A stretch of DNA of 48,524 nt. Origin: Coleofasciculus sp. LEGE 07092. Its GTDB lineage: Bacteria > Cyanobacteriota > Cyanobacteriia > Cyanobacteriales > Coleofasciculaceae. The position numbers were made by a program, and so were the translations under genes. Under the pieces are notes generated by a model. That model saw only the letters and a program-made list of their open reading frames with translations, searched no databases and was not told the origin of the DNA. This document shows positions 8,611 to 16,600 of this stretch, piece after piece (position 1 is the first letter of the stretch; every line of letters begins with the position of its first letter). Location: positions 1-48,524 of the forward strand of contig NZ_JADEWY010000040.1 of assembly GCF_015207375.1 (NCBI RefSeq). The letters run 5' to 3'.

Positions 8611-10671
8611 ATGAGCCTGCCACCCACCAATAAAAACGCAATGGACATCCTGGCTTACGGAGGAGTGCTACATCGCATTACCACTCGCATCCGTCAGTCA
8701 CTAGAGTTACAGGAAATTTTATCAGCAACGGTTGCAGAAATTCGTTCGCTGTTGAAAACTGATCGGGTCAAAATTTACCGCTTTCACCCAGATGGCAACG
8801 GACAAGTTATTGCAGAATCCCTTGCCAAAAACCGCCTACCGTCTCTACTCGGATTCAACTTTCCCGCTGAAGACATTCCCCTTGAGACGCGACAGATGTA
8901 TATTAAAGCCCATCAACGCTCGATTGTTGACGTGGCGGCACAGCAAATCACCCTCAGTCGTATCGAGCATCCCTTCACAACCGGGGATCTGACTTTGGAA
9001 GATATTCACCAACAGCCCATTAGCGATATTCTCCAGCGTCCGGTAGACCCCTGCCACGTAAACTATCTAACGGGTATGGGGGTAATGTCATCTTTAGTGG
9101 TGCCGATTATTTACCAGCAGCAGCTTTGGGGTTTGCTAGTATCCCATCACGCCGAATCAGGAGGCTTTCAGGAAGAAGACTTGCAGCTTATCCAACTCGT
9201 AGCCGATCAATTATCGATCGCGATCGCTCAATCTGAACTGCTCAGTCAAACCCGCTCGCAAGTGCGGCAAGAAACTCTCATCAATCAGATTACCCCCCTG
9301 CTGCACTCGCCGCGCCCTATGCCGGAAATCTTGCAACTTGTTTTAGAACGAATCGTCAGAGCAGTTCAAGGTTCAGGTGGCAGACTTTACCTAGTGGCAA
9401 CTCCCCAACGGTTGTCGAGTCTTCATACCTGTGGGATTCAGCCCATATCGTCAGAGTCAGGGAAACCGGACTGGTTGGAAGAGTATTCCTTATGGCGGGA
9501 ACTGATGCAAACTCCAGCTTCACCGTCCCAATCAGAGGATATCTTCAGCTTACGAGCGATCGCAGACCTTTATCAAGACCCGCAACTAGCGCCTCTGACG
9601 GACGCTTTCCAAACCACTCCCATTCGGGGAATGCTAGTCATGCCCCTTGAGTACAGGCAGGAATCCTTAGGGTATCTAACCATTTTCCGGAACGCTATTG
9701 ATACTGAAACCCTCTGGGCTGGTTATTGGAATCGGGATCAGCGCCTGGAACGCCCCCGCGCCTCCTTCGAGGTTTGGCGAGAGCAAAAAAAGAATCAAGC
9801 CCCGGAATGGACGAGCGAAGAACTCGATTTGATTCAGTCGCTGGGAATTCACCTCGCTATGGCGATCGTACAAAATCAACTCTACCAATTAGAACTCTAC
9901 AATCACGAACTTTCCATCGCCCGTGTTGTCGCAGAGGAAGCCAGCCGCCTGAAATCTCACTTTTTAGCATCAACTAGCCACGAACTGCGAACTCCCCTTG
10001 CTTCAACTCTCAACTGCCTGCAAATTCTTGGAAAAGGCTTCTATAAAAGCGAGAACGATTTAAAAAAATACCTACAACTCGCCGAGCAATCTACAAAAAA
10101 TCTCGTTAGCATCATCAATGATGTTTTAGACATTGCTAAAATTGAGTCAGGTCGCATGACAGTCGAGTTAGAACCAGTTAGTCTCAAGCCCCTCCTCGAA
10201 GAACAACAAACTCTTTTTAGCGTTGAAATCGAGCAAAAAGGAATTTCCTTGATTAGTGAGTGTGAAGTTGATCGGGTTTGTGCCGATAAAGGAAAACTCA
10301 GACAGGTTCTAACGAACTTACTCTCTAATGCCTTGAAATTTACTGAAAGTGGTGAAGTGCGCATTCGGGCAAACAAACCTGCGGAGCGATCCGCCGTTGA
10401 AATTGTGGTGACAGACACGGGTATCGGTATTGAAATGATGAAGTCAGAACAGTTGCTAGAACCATTTGTGCAGGCAGACGGTTCGATCAAGCGGCGTTAC
10501 GGTGGCACCGGACTCGGTTTGGCAATCTGTAAGCGATTGGTAGAACTGATGGGGGGGCAAATTCGGTTATACAGCGCTGGAAAAAATCAGGGTACAACCG
10601 TAACCGTTACGTTGCCTTACCCCATCAACCAAGCTGAAGGCGAAGTTTGTTGCTATATTTCTGAGAGTTAA
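8611..10671 (+). CDS. PAS-less (knotless) phytochrome histidine kinase
   Basis: This 686-residue soluble kinase looks like a bilin photoreceptor without a PAS domain. The GAF domain (~20-210) has the phytochrome FPAEDIP motif (84-90) and a canonical chromophore pair Cys148-His149 followed by VNYLTGMGV. The next domain (~220-425) contains PRASF (382-386), the PRxSF tongue motif of PHY domains. HisKA has phospho-His457 (STSHELRTPL), and the ATPase has the N box (NLLSNALKF, ~570), DTGIGIE and GGTGLGLAI. The order GAF-PHY-kinase matches group II phytochromes. The response regulator gene follows 73 bases downstream and is the likely partner. Red/far-red sensing is inferred. Confidence 0.9.
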   Translation: MSLPPTNKNAMDILAYGGVLHRITTRIRQSLELQEILSATVAEIRSLLKTDRVKIYRFHPDGNGQVIAESLAKNRLPSLLGFNFPAEDIPLETRQMYIKAHQRSIVDVAAQQITLSRIEHPFTTGDLTLEDIHQQPISDILQRPVDPCHVNYLTGMGVMSSLVVPIIYQQQLWGLLVSHHAESGGFQEEDLQLIQLVADQLSIAIAQSELLSQTRSQVRQETLINQITPLLHSPRPMPEILQLVLERIVRAVQGSGGRLYLVATPQRLSSLHTCGIQPISSESGKPDWLEEYSLWRELMQTPASPSQSEDIFSLRAIADLYQDPQLAPLTDAFQTTPIRGMLVMPLEYRQESLGYLTIFRNAIDTETLWAGYWNRDQRLERPRASFEVWREQKKNQAPEWTSEELDLIQSLGIHLAMAIVQNQLYQLELYNHELSIARVVAEEASRLKSHFLASTSHELRTPLASTLNCLQILGKGFYKSENDLKKYLQLAEQSTKNLVSIINDVLDIAKIESGRMTVELEPVSLKPLLEEQQTLFSVEIEQKGISLISECEVDRVCADKGKLRQVLTNLLSNALKFTESGEVRIRANKPAERSAVEIVVTDTGIGIEMMKSEQLLEPFVQADGSIKRRYGGTGLGLAICKRLVELMGGQIRLYSAGKNQGTTVTVTLPYPINQAEGEVCCYISES

Positions 10672-10730
10672 TACGACTGGAAGTAATGCCATTTTTTGAC
10701 TATTTAAATTATAATTTAAATCCCTTTACG

Positions 10731-10740
10731 AAGGGAGGTG
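10731..10740 (+). promoter_or_regulatory. Strong ribosome binding site deciding a TTG start
   Basis: AAGGGAGGTG ends four bases before TTG at 10745. It is nearly full complementarity to the 16S tail and makes the TTG the credible start of the response regulator. Confidence 0.75.
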
Positions 10741-10744
10741 TAAC

Positions 10745-11137
10745 TTGAAAATTCTTCTTGTGGAAGACGATTATTTACTTGCAGAGACTACGGCTACACT
10801 GATTCAATGTCTCGGCGAACATCAAGTTTATATTACCGATGAACCAACAGAAATTTTCCAGCACTGTCAATCGGGAAATATAGATGTGGTGATGATGGAC
10901 GTTAACTTGCCAGGAGCGCAATGGGACGGTCAATTGGTTAGTGGTGCCGACTTGTCGAGACTGCTGAAAACTCAACCCCAAACGGCTAATATTCCCATTG
11001 TTTTAGTAACAGCCTACGCCCTGGTTAATGAAAAGCAATCTCTGCTAGAAACATCAAAAGCTGATGATTTTTATTCTAAACCGATTTTAGACTTTGAGTC
11101 TCTTTTAAAAGGGTTAGATCAACTGGTCAAAAAATAG
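10745..11137 (+). CDS. Single-domain response regulator, phytochrome partner
   Basis: The protein (130 residues) is a lone receiver domain. It has the acidic pair in LLVEDD, the phospho-acceptor Asp in VMMDVNLPG (about residue 52), Thr/Ala in VTAYA and the Lys of YSKP. There is no output domain, so it works like Rcp1/CheY by protein contact. Translation starts at TTG behind a strong ribosome binding site. It lies just downstream of the phytochrome kinase on the same strand, which supports a dedicated phosphotransfer pair. Confidence 0.88.
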   Translation: MKILLVEDDYLLAETTATLIQCLGEHQVYITDEPTEIFQHCQSGNIDVVMMDVNLPGAQWDGQLVSGADLSRLLKTQPQTANIPIVLVTAYALVNEKQSLLETSKADDFYSKPILDFESLLKGLDQLVKK

Positions 11138-11158
11138 CCCCCTAGGGGAGATGGGGAG

Positions 11159-12865
11159 CTAGGGAGATGGGGAACGTCGGGAGAGGAGTGCTTTCGTAGA
11201 TGACTCACCCGCTTGCCGCAGTTGTCGCGTTAGTTGTAAATTTAGGAGTGCCACGGCTAGGGATTGACCAATTAGTGCCACTAATACGGAAGTTCCAGCC
11301 GCGTATTCGACACTAGCCCAAGGAAACGCTGAAAATAACCAAACAGCAGGCTCTCTCGAAGGTGAAATTGACAAAAAGCCGAAAGCAATGGGTGGCAAAA
11401 TAATCAAACCACTGATAGTAACAGCCGCCCAAATTGCCCGTTTTGGCGTTTTCATCAACAGCATGAGCTGAGTAATTGTCGCGTAGAGAGCAATGAGACT
11501 GAAACTTAGCAGCAGTCCTACCAGTGCCAGAATTGTGTATTCCCTAGGAGACGACAGCATGATCCACAATAGCAAGAAGATGGAAGCGATCGCTAAATTC
11601 AAAACCACTGCCACAGGTGCTGGGCTGGTTCTGCCCCAAATCAAATCGGGTATTACCTTTCTTAGACGAGACGAGCGGTTTTGGTGGCGGTAACGCGCCC
11701 AATCTTGTATGGCTTGGCGATGGGGACTTAACGCGGCAATCAAACCTAAAAACAGCAGTAGGTTGAACACCAGCATCGCTGCAAAATTTTCAAACAAACC
11801 TTTTGGATCACTTCTCCAGTCTGTCACTGTCGGATTGACGGCAAAGCCCAGTAGCACCCCTTCAAAACAAGCTGTTAGCCTGTAACTTTGTGATTTGCTC
11901 AGTAGAGTCGCGTTGGGATTGTGGAAGCAACGGTTTAGTCCTTGCCAAATCCAGTATGTCCATAAACCATAGTTGACGATTGTAAACCCAGCAATCGTTC
12001 CTATTCTGGCACCAATCGGTAGATAAAACCAGAGCAACTCAACGAAGCTAGCACCATGGGAATAAGAGGAATTGGCAGGATCTAAAGAATGGGAGTCAAT
12101 CAGGTACGGCAATAAACTTCCCGGATTAAACAGCATCAACCAATCGCTGGGAGAATTAAAATTGCCACTGTATTTGAGTTGATCTGTTGTCGCAAACAGG
12201 AAAATTAACACCGCACCACTACCCAACCAAGCTTGGAAACCAGCCAACCAGTTACCGACTAAGCCAAACAGCAGGGCTGCACTGTAGAAAAACAGGCAGC
12301 TTGCACCGAGAACGCCGTAAAAGCCCAAAATTTGACTCAGGGGGATATTACCCGAAAGATCCGACAACAAGTGTAAGGGCAGGGCGAGGGCGGCAACAAG
12401 ATAGAGCAAAATGGGTACTCCTAAGAGTTTGCCACCCAAGATGCTGGGAGTTGATCCGGGAGTCAGACGCAGAAAATTTAATGTGCCGCGATGTTCTTCT
12501 TTAGAGAAGTCTGCGATGAGCATATAAGTGCCGACTACCAACAGGGCAAAAATGCCAATGAGACTCAGCCAAACGAACACGTCTTGCCACCAAAGTTGCC
12601 AGTTAATTTCAAACCCCCCCAACTTATCAGCAATGCAACCGGGACGGGAATACTCTTGGCTGAAACCTGTGCAGTAACGGTTGTGAAGAGGATGCGGATT
12701 TTCAGTCACTGGCAGGCGACTGGCAAACGCCATCAGCAAGAATAGCTGCCCTAGGAAGGAAATTGCGACTGAAACCAGAATATTGCGAGGTTTAAGACGC
12801 CCTTTCAGTTCCCGAAATAACTGGGGATTCCACTCACCTAATTGGTTGATTAAATTCAGTGTCAT
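11159..12865 (-). CDS. ABC-2-type multi-pass membrane protein (putative permease)
   Basis: The product has 568 residues from ATG 12865. The alternative GTG at 12874 touches the AGGGAGA ribosome binding site, which is well spaced for the ATG. About 12 hydrophobic segments are visible. The N-terminal region (NPQLFRELKGRLKPRNIL...) and FSKEEHRGTLNFLRLTPGSTPSILGGKLLGVP resemble ABC-2 permeases of the type that carry a conserved E/R-rich loop before the second helix. No ATPase gene is adjacent, so transport function and cargo are unknown. It faces the phytochrome regulator gene tail to tail and is divergent from leuB. Confidence 0.75.
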   Translation of the reverse strand: MTLNLINQLGEWNPQLFRELKGRLKPRNILVSVAISFLGQLFLLMAFASRLPVTENPHPLHNRYCTGFSQEYSRPGCIADKLGGFEINWQLWWQDVFVWLSLIGIFALLVVGTYMLIADFSKEEHRGTLNFLRLTPGSTPSILGGKLLGVPILLYLVAALALPLHLLSDLSGNIPLSQILGFYGVLGASCLFFYSAALLFGLVGNWLAGFQAWLGSGAVLIFLFATTDQLKYSGNFNSPSDWLMLFNPGSLLPYLIDSHSLDPANSSYSHGASFVELLWFYLPIGARIGTIAGFTIVNYGLWTYWIWQGLNRCFHNPNATLLSKSQSYRLTACFEGVLLGFAVNPTVTDWRSDPKGLFENFAAMLVFNLLLFLGLIAALSPHRQAIQDWARYRHQNRSSRLRKVIPDLIWGRTSPAPVAVVLNLAIASIFLLLWIMLSSPREYTILALVGLLLSFSLIALYATITQLMLLMKTPKRAIWAAVTISGLIILPPIAFGFLSISPSREPAVWLFSAFPWASVEYAAGTSVLVALIGQSLAVALLNLQLTRQLRQAGESSTKALLSRRSPSP

Positions 12866-13071
12866 ATTATTCACTCTCCCTATAGAGAAGCTTTTAGCGC
12901 TTGAAGGTACGGTTAGCCTATCCTTTCTCTGGCAGTTTGTCAGACAATTTCAAAAATTGAAACAGCCGTTAATTTTCTCAGGGTCAATTACCCGCTATGA
13001 TAAGAGACTGCCTGCTAGGTTCAGCAATTCAGGCATCCACCTCTGAAATTGTCCACGGAATTCCAATCAAG

Positions 13072-14163
13072 ATGACACAACAGCACTACCGCATTACTCT
13101 TTTGCCAGGGGATGGCATCGGACCGGAAATTATGGCAGTTGCGGTAGATGTTTTAAAGGTGATTGGGGAGCAGCAAGCACTCAGTTTTGAATTCACCGAA
13201 GCTTTAATGGGGGGTGCGGCTATTGATGCAACCGGCGAACCTCTACCCCCTGATACCTTAGAGGTGTGTCGCAAGAGCGATGCCGTATTGCTCGCAGCAA
13301 TCGGCGGTTATAAGTGGGATAACCTGCCGCGCCACCAACGTCCGGAGACGGGATTGCTGGGATTGCGAGCAGGATTGGGTTTATTTGCCAATTTGCGCCC
13401 GGCGACGATAGTTCCTCAACTGATTGATGCCTCAAGTCTGAAACGGGAAATCGTTGAGGGGGTGGATATTATGGTGGTGCGAGAGCTGACAGGGGGTGTT
13501 TATTTCGGTCAACCGAAGGGCATCTTTACTTCGGAAACGGGTGAGAAGCGGGGTGTCAATACCATGGCTTATACAGAAGCCGAAATTGACCGAATTGGTA
13601 GGGTAGGGTTTGAAACGGCTCGCAAGCGTCGGGGAAAACTCTGCTCAGTAGATAAGGCAAACGTGCTGGAAGTGTCGCAGTTGTGGCGCGATCGCATAAC
13701 CGCGCTAGCATCTGAGTATCCGGATGTAGAGCTGTCTCATCTGTATGTAGATAATGCTGCCATGCAGTTAGTGAGAGCGCCCAAGCAGTTTGACACCATT
13801 GTGACGGGCAATCTTTTTGGAGACATTCTTTCAGATGCTGCGGCTATGCTAACCGGGAGCATCGGGATGTTACCGTCTGCCAGTTTGGGAGAAAGTAACC
13901 CAGGCGTTTTTGAACCCGTTCACGGTTCGGCTCCCGATATTGCCGGTCAAAATAAAGCAAATCCCTTGGCTCAGGTATTAAGTGCCGCAATGATGCTACG
14001 CTATGGCTTGAATCAACCCACTGCGGCTGAGTGTATTGAGCAAGCTGTTTTTAAAGTTTTGGATAAAGGCGATCGCACAGGAGATATCATGTCAGCAGGA
14101 ATGAATCAAGTCGGTTGCCGCGAGATGGGAGATGCTCTTATTGAGGCATTGAGGCTTCCGTAA
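13072..14163 (+). CDS. leuB: 3-isopropylmalate dehydrogenase
   Basis: LeuB oxidatively decarboxylates 3-isopropylmalate with NAD in leucine synthesis. The protein (363 residues from ATG 13072) shows the family blocks [51 protein letters not shown], the substrate/Mg region [14 protein letters not shown] and [16 protein letters not shown], and the NAD-binding [13 protein letters not shown] near the C-terminus. The open frame reaches upstream to 12997, but those 25 residues are outside the family. It is a stand-alone gene with no other leu gene near it. Confidence 0.96.
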   Translation: MTQQHYRITLLPGDGIGPEIMAVAVDVLKVIGEQQALSFEFTEALMGGAAIDATGEPLPPDTLEVCRKSDAVLLAAIGGYKWDNLPRHQRPETGLLGLRAGLGLFANLRPATIVPQLIDASSLKREIVEGVDIMVVRELTGGVYFGQPKGIFTSETGEKRGVNTMAYTEAEIDRIGRVGFETARKRRGKLCSVDKANVLEVSQLWRDRITALASEYPDVELSHLYVDNAAMQLVRAPKQFDTIVTGNLFGDILSDAAAMLTGSIGMLPSASLGESNPGVFEPVHGSAPDIAGQNKANPLAQVLSAAMMLRYGLNQPTAAECIEQAVFKVLDKGDRTGDIMSAGMNQVGCREMGDALIEALRLP

Positions 14164-14259
14164 GAGTTAGAGGGGTACACGAGCGTTCTCAGCTTTCGTA
14201 ACCTCTGCCGTAATGATGTTGGTTAATTAAAGTCGAGCTTAAACAATAGGGTTAGGCGG

Positions 14260-14523
14260 GTGGTATATACATCACAGCAATGGCAAGAAGAGTATTTAGA
14301 TCGGACAGAGCTGCCGATGCTGTTAGATCCCAGTCTCCTGAGAGCGGCTCGACAGATATATCGCACGTACTACGAAGTCCATCCCAATCTCACCGAGCGT
14401 CCTTCTGGGGTAGCGATCGACCGATTTACCTATCGAGGGAAGTTAATTTTTCGGAGCAAACCTATTCTTTTGCCCCAGGAATGTTTTGTCCCCTTCAGTC
14501 AACTAGAAGCAGAAATTTATTAA
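14260..14523 (+). CDS. Small conserved-looking hypothetical protein
   Basis: An 87-residue frame starts at GTG. It reads like a real compact protein, with an amphipathic N-terminal half (EEYLDRTELPMLLDPSLLRAARQIYRTYYEV) and a beta-like C-terminal part (AIDRFTYRGKLIFRSKPILLP). The overlapping frame at 14280-14537 is low-complexity and Ser/Arg-rich and is rejected. I do not recognise the family. It lies between leuB and pilD, and the intergenic repeats before pilD start just after its stop. Confidence 0.55.
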   Translation: MVYTSQQWQEEYLDRTELPMLLDPSLLRAARQIYRTYYEVHPNLTERPSGVAIDRFTYRGKLIFRSKPILLPQECFVPFSQLEAEIY

Positions 14524-14539
14524 TCATTAGTCATTAGTC

Positions 14540-14624
14540 AGTGGCAAATGAGAATCGATAACTTATCCGTTACATCCGTTACTCACATCCGTTGCCACTC
14601 TCTGACAAAGGACAAAGGACAAAT
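14540..14624. repeat. Hairpin arms plus GACAAAG tandem heptamers before pilD
   Basis: AGTGGCAA (14540-14547) pairs with TTGCCACT (14592-14599). It is preceded by two ATTAGTC-type heptamers (about 14525-14538) and followed by three heptamers, GACAAAG, GACAAAG and GACAAAT (14604-14624). The middle heptamer supplies the AAAGGA that serves as pilD's ribosome binding site. This is the second place in the window where a heptamer repeat forms a translation start region. Confidence 0.75.
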
Positions 14625-14627
14625 AAC

Positions 14628-15476
14628 ATGGAAGCCTTATTTGTCAGCCTAACTTCATTGATAGTATTTGCTCTGGGGGCATCCATTGGTAGCTTCCTGA
14701 ACGTGGTAATTTATCGATTACCCGCTAATTTGTCGATTCTTTTTCCCCCATCTCGCTGCCCCCATTGCTTGCACAAACTCGGCAAACGGGAGAATATTCC
14801 TATCTTCGGCTGGTTGTGGCTAAGAGGGCGCTGTCGCCACTGTCACAGCCAGATTTCGGTGCGCTATCCCTTGGTGGAGGCGGTAACGGGTATTTTATTT
14901 TTGCTGGTGTTCTGGCAGTATGGTTTTGGCATAGAAACGCTAGGGTACTGGACGTTTTTGAGCTGGTTATTGGCTCTATCGTTAATTGATCTAGATACCA
15001 TGACTCTGCCGAATTCGCTCACTCAGTCGGGATTGATAGCGGGTTTGGTGTTTCAGAGCGTTGCAGGTTTTTTACTGGTATCTCAACTGTCTGGGGTAGC
15101 GAGTCAATTAATGGCGGGTGTTGTGGGTGCTGTAGTGGGTATTTGGTTATTTGACAGTATTGCTGTAGTCGGTTCAGCAGTCTTTCGGCAGGCAGCGATG
15201 GGTGCAGGAGATGCCAAGCTCGCAGCGATGATGGGTGCTTGGTTGGGATGGAAGTATCTGTTGTTAGCTGGGTTTTTGGGTTGTGCGGTGGGAGCATTTG
15301 CCGGGGGAGGTGCAATAGCTCTCGGTTGGCTGAATCGACGACAGCCAATGCCCTTTGGTCCCTTTTTGGCGATAGGAGCGGGATTGACAGTATTTTGGGG
15401 TGATGCCATTCTGTCGGCTTACCTGCGGCTATTTTTTCCCGATGTGGCTTGGCTTTTTAATCTTTTGGTGTCGTGA
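14628..15476 (+). CDS. pilD: Prepilin peptidase / N-methyltransferase
   Basis: PilD cleaves type IV prepilins at the inner face of the membrane and methylates the new N-terminus. The 282-residue protein has the N-terminal GASIGSFLNVVIYR, a zinc-ribbon-like pair of CxxC motifs (Cys44/47 and Cys69/72) linked to the methyltransferase part, and two aspartates of the peptidase: Asp121 in LIDLDTMTLPN and Asp195 in GAGDAKL. About eight membrane segments are visible. ATG 14628 has AAAGGA at a good distance and matches the family start; the longer TTG frame from 14592 is repeat sequence. Type IV pili would also serve the taxis system encoded at 23237-30790. Confidence 0.94.
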   Translation: MEALFVSLTSLIVFALGASIGSFLNVVIYRLPANLSILFPPSRCPHCLHKLGKRENIPIFGWLWLRGRCRHCHSQISVRYPLVEAVTGILFLLVFWQYGFGIETLGYWTFLSWLLALSLIDLDTMTLPNSLTQSGLIAGLVFQSVAGFLLVSQLSGVASQLMAGVVGAVVGIWLFDSIAVVGSAVFRQAAMGAGDAKLAAMMGAWLGWKYLLLAGFLGCAVGAFAGGGAIALGWLNRRQPMPFGPFLAIGAGLTVFWGDAILSAYLRLFFPDVAWLFNLLVS

Positions 15477-15490
15477 CTTCCGGCTTCTTT

Positions 15491-15552
15491 GTGGGCGGGT
15501 TTATCAAATGGATTGGCAAGAAAGCAGATATCTCGGTGAAACCCGCCCCTAC
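15491..15552. repeat. Inverted-repeat hairpin element, GGGCGGGTTTA family, copy 2
   Basis: GTGGGCGGGTTTA (15491-15503) and GAAACCCGCCCCTAC (15538-15552) form the arms. The centre shares GATATCTCGGT with the copy at 5828-5891. It sits between pilD and the methyltransferase gene. Confidence 0.75.
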
Positions 15553-15615
15553 ACTGTTGACCCTTGAACCTTAAAATCTTATAGAGATGGTTAATTGCTA
15601 AGAGAAATTTTTTTT

Positions 15616-16533
15616 ATGACCACTACTGTAAATACAACTCCCAGATTAGCGTCCCGAATGGTTAATGGCTTGCTCTCGATTAAACCTCTGGCAAATCTAG
15701 CCAAGCACCAAGCCCGTACTATGATGATTAAACGGGCAGAAAAGATTGGAGTACCTTGGACGAAACGGGTAGAGGAGTTGCGTTCCCTAGATTGGGATGC
15801 TCGACTTGCTGAAGTACAAGACTTGCAGTTGACGTATCCAGACTATTATTTGCGATCGTTCCACGCTTACGAAAATGGGAATCTGAACTGGGAGGCTGCT
15901 TGGGAGGTAGAATCTGCTGCTTATGCCGTTCATGCCAAGATTTGGTCGGATGGGGATGTGCAGGGAGATCCCCGACTACGCCAGAGTTATCATAACCTTG
16001 TTAAAGAACACGTTTCTATTGATCCGCAAGATATTTTAGACTTGGGTTGCAGTGTGGGGATGAGTACGTTTGCCCTGCAAGAGGTTTATCCCCAGGCAAA
16101 AATTACAGGTGTAGATTTATCGCCTTACTTTCTTGCTGTAGCGCACTATAATTCCCAAAAACGCAACATCGATATTAACTGGAAACACGCGGCGGCTGAG
16201 GCGACAGGTTTACCCGATGCTTCCTTCGATCTAGTATCTGCCTTCTTAATGTTCCACGAACTCCCCCAAAAGGCAGCGAAGGAAATCTTCCGCGAGGCAC
16301 GGCGCTTGTTACGCCCTGGTGGTTATCTGACACTCATGGATATGAATCCTCGCTCTGAGATTTATAAAAAGATGCCGCCCTATATCTTGACATTACTGAA
16401 GAGTACCGAGCCTTACTTAGATGAATATTTTGCCCTGGATATCGAGCAAGCCATAGTAGAAGCGGGTTTCGAGTCACCGACGATTACACCAAATACTCCC
16501 CGACACCGCACGATTGTGGCACGAGTTAATTAG
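15616..16533 (+). CDS. Class I SAM-dependent methyltransferase
   Basis: The 305-residue protein (from ATG 15616) has a Rossmann-type methyltransferase domain in its second half. Motif I is ILDLGCSVGMST, motif II is ITGVDLSP, then LPDASFDLVSAFLMFHELP and a motif-IV/post region LLRPGGYLTLMDMNP. About 130 residues precede motif I and are not a domain I know. The pattern is that of small-molecule or quinone methyltransferases (UbiE-like), but the substrate is unknown. No obvious partner is adjacent; the histidine kinase gene follows on the other strand. Confidence 0.85.
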   Translation: MTTTVNTTPRLASRMVNGLLSIKPLANLAKHQARTMMIKRAEKIGVPWTKRVEELRSLDWDARLAEVQDLQLTYPDYYLRSFHAYENGNLNWEAAWEVESAAYAVHAKIWSDGDVQGDPRLRQSYHNLVKEHVSIDPQDILDLGCSVGMSTFALQEVYPQAKITGVDLSPYFLAVAHYNSQKRNIDINWKHAAAEATGLPDASFDLVSAFLMFHELPQKAAKEIFREARRLLRPGGYLTLMDMNPRSEIYKKMPPYILTLLKSTEPYLDEYFALDIEQAIVEAGFESPTITPNTPRHRTIVARVN

Positions 16534-16600
16534 TTTTGAGAGTCGGGGAAAGGGGAAAACTGCTAGAGTAACGTTACTTTCCCGATTCCCGATTCCCGAT

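Noticed and set aside
14280-14537. 85-codon frame overlapping the small hypothetical gene
   Set aside because: It is Ser/Arg-rich and protein-unlike, and its end runs into the repeat before pilD.
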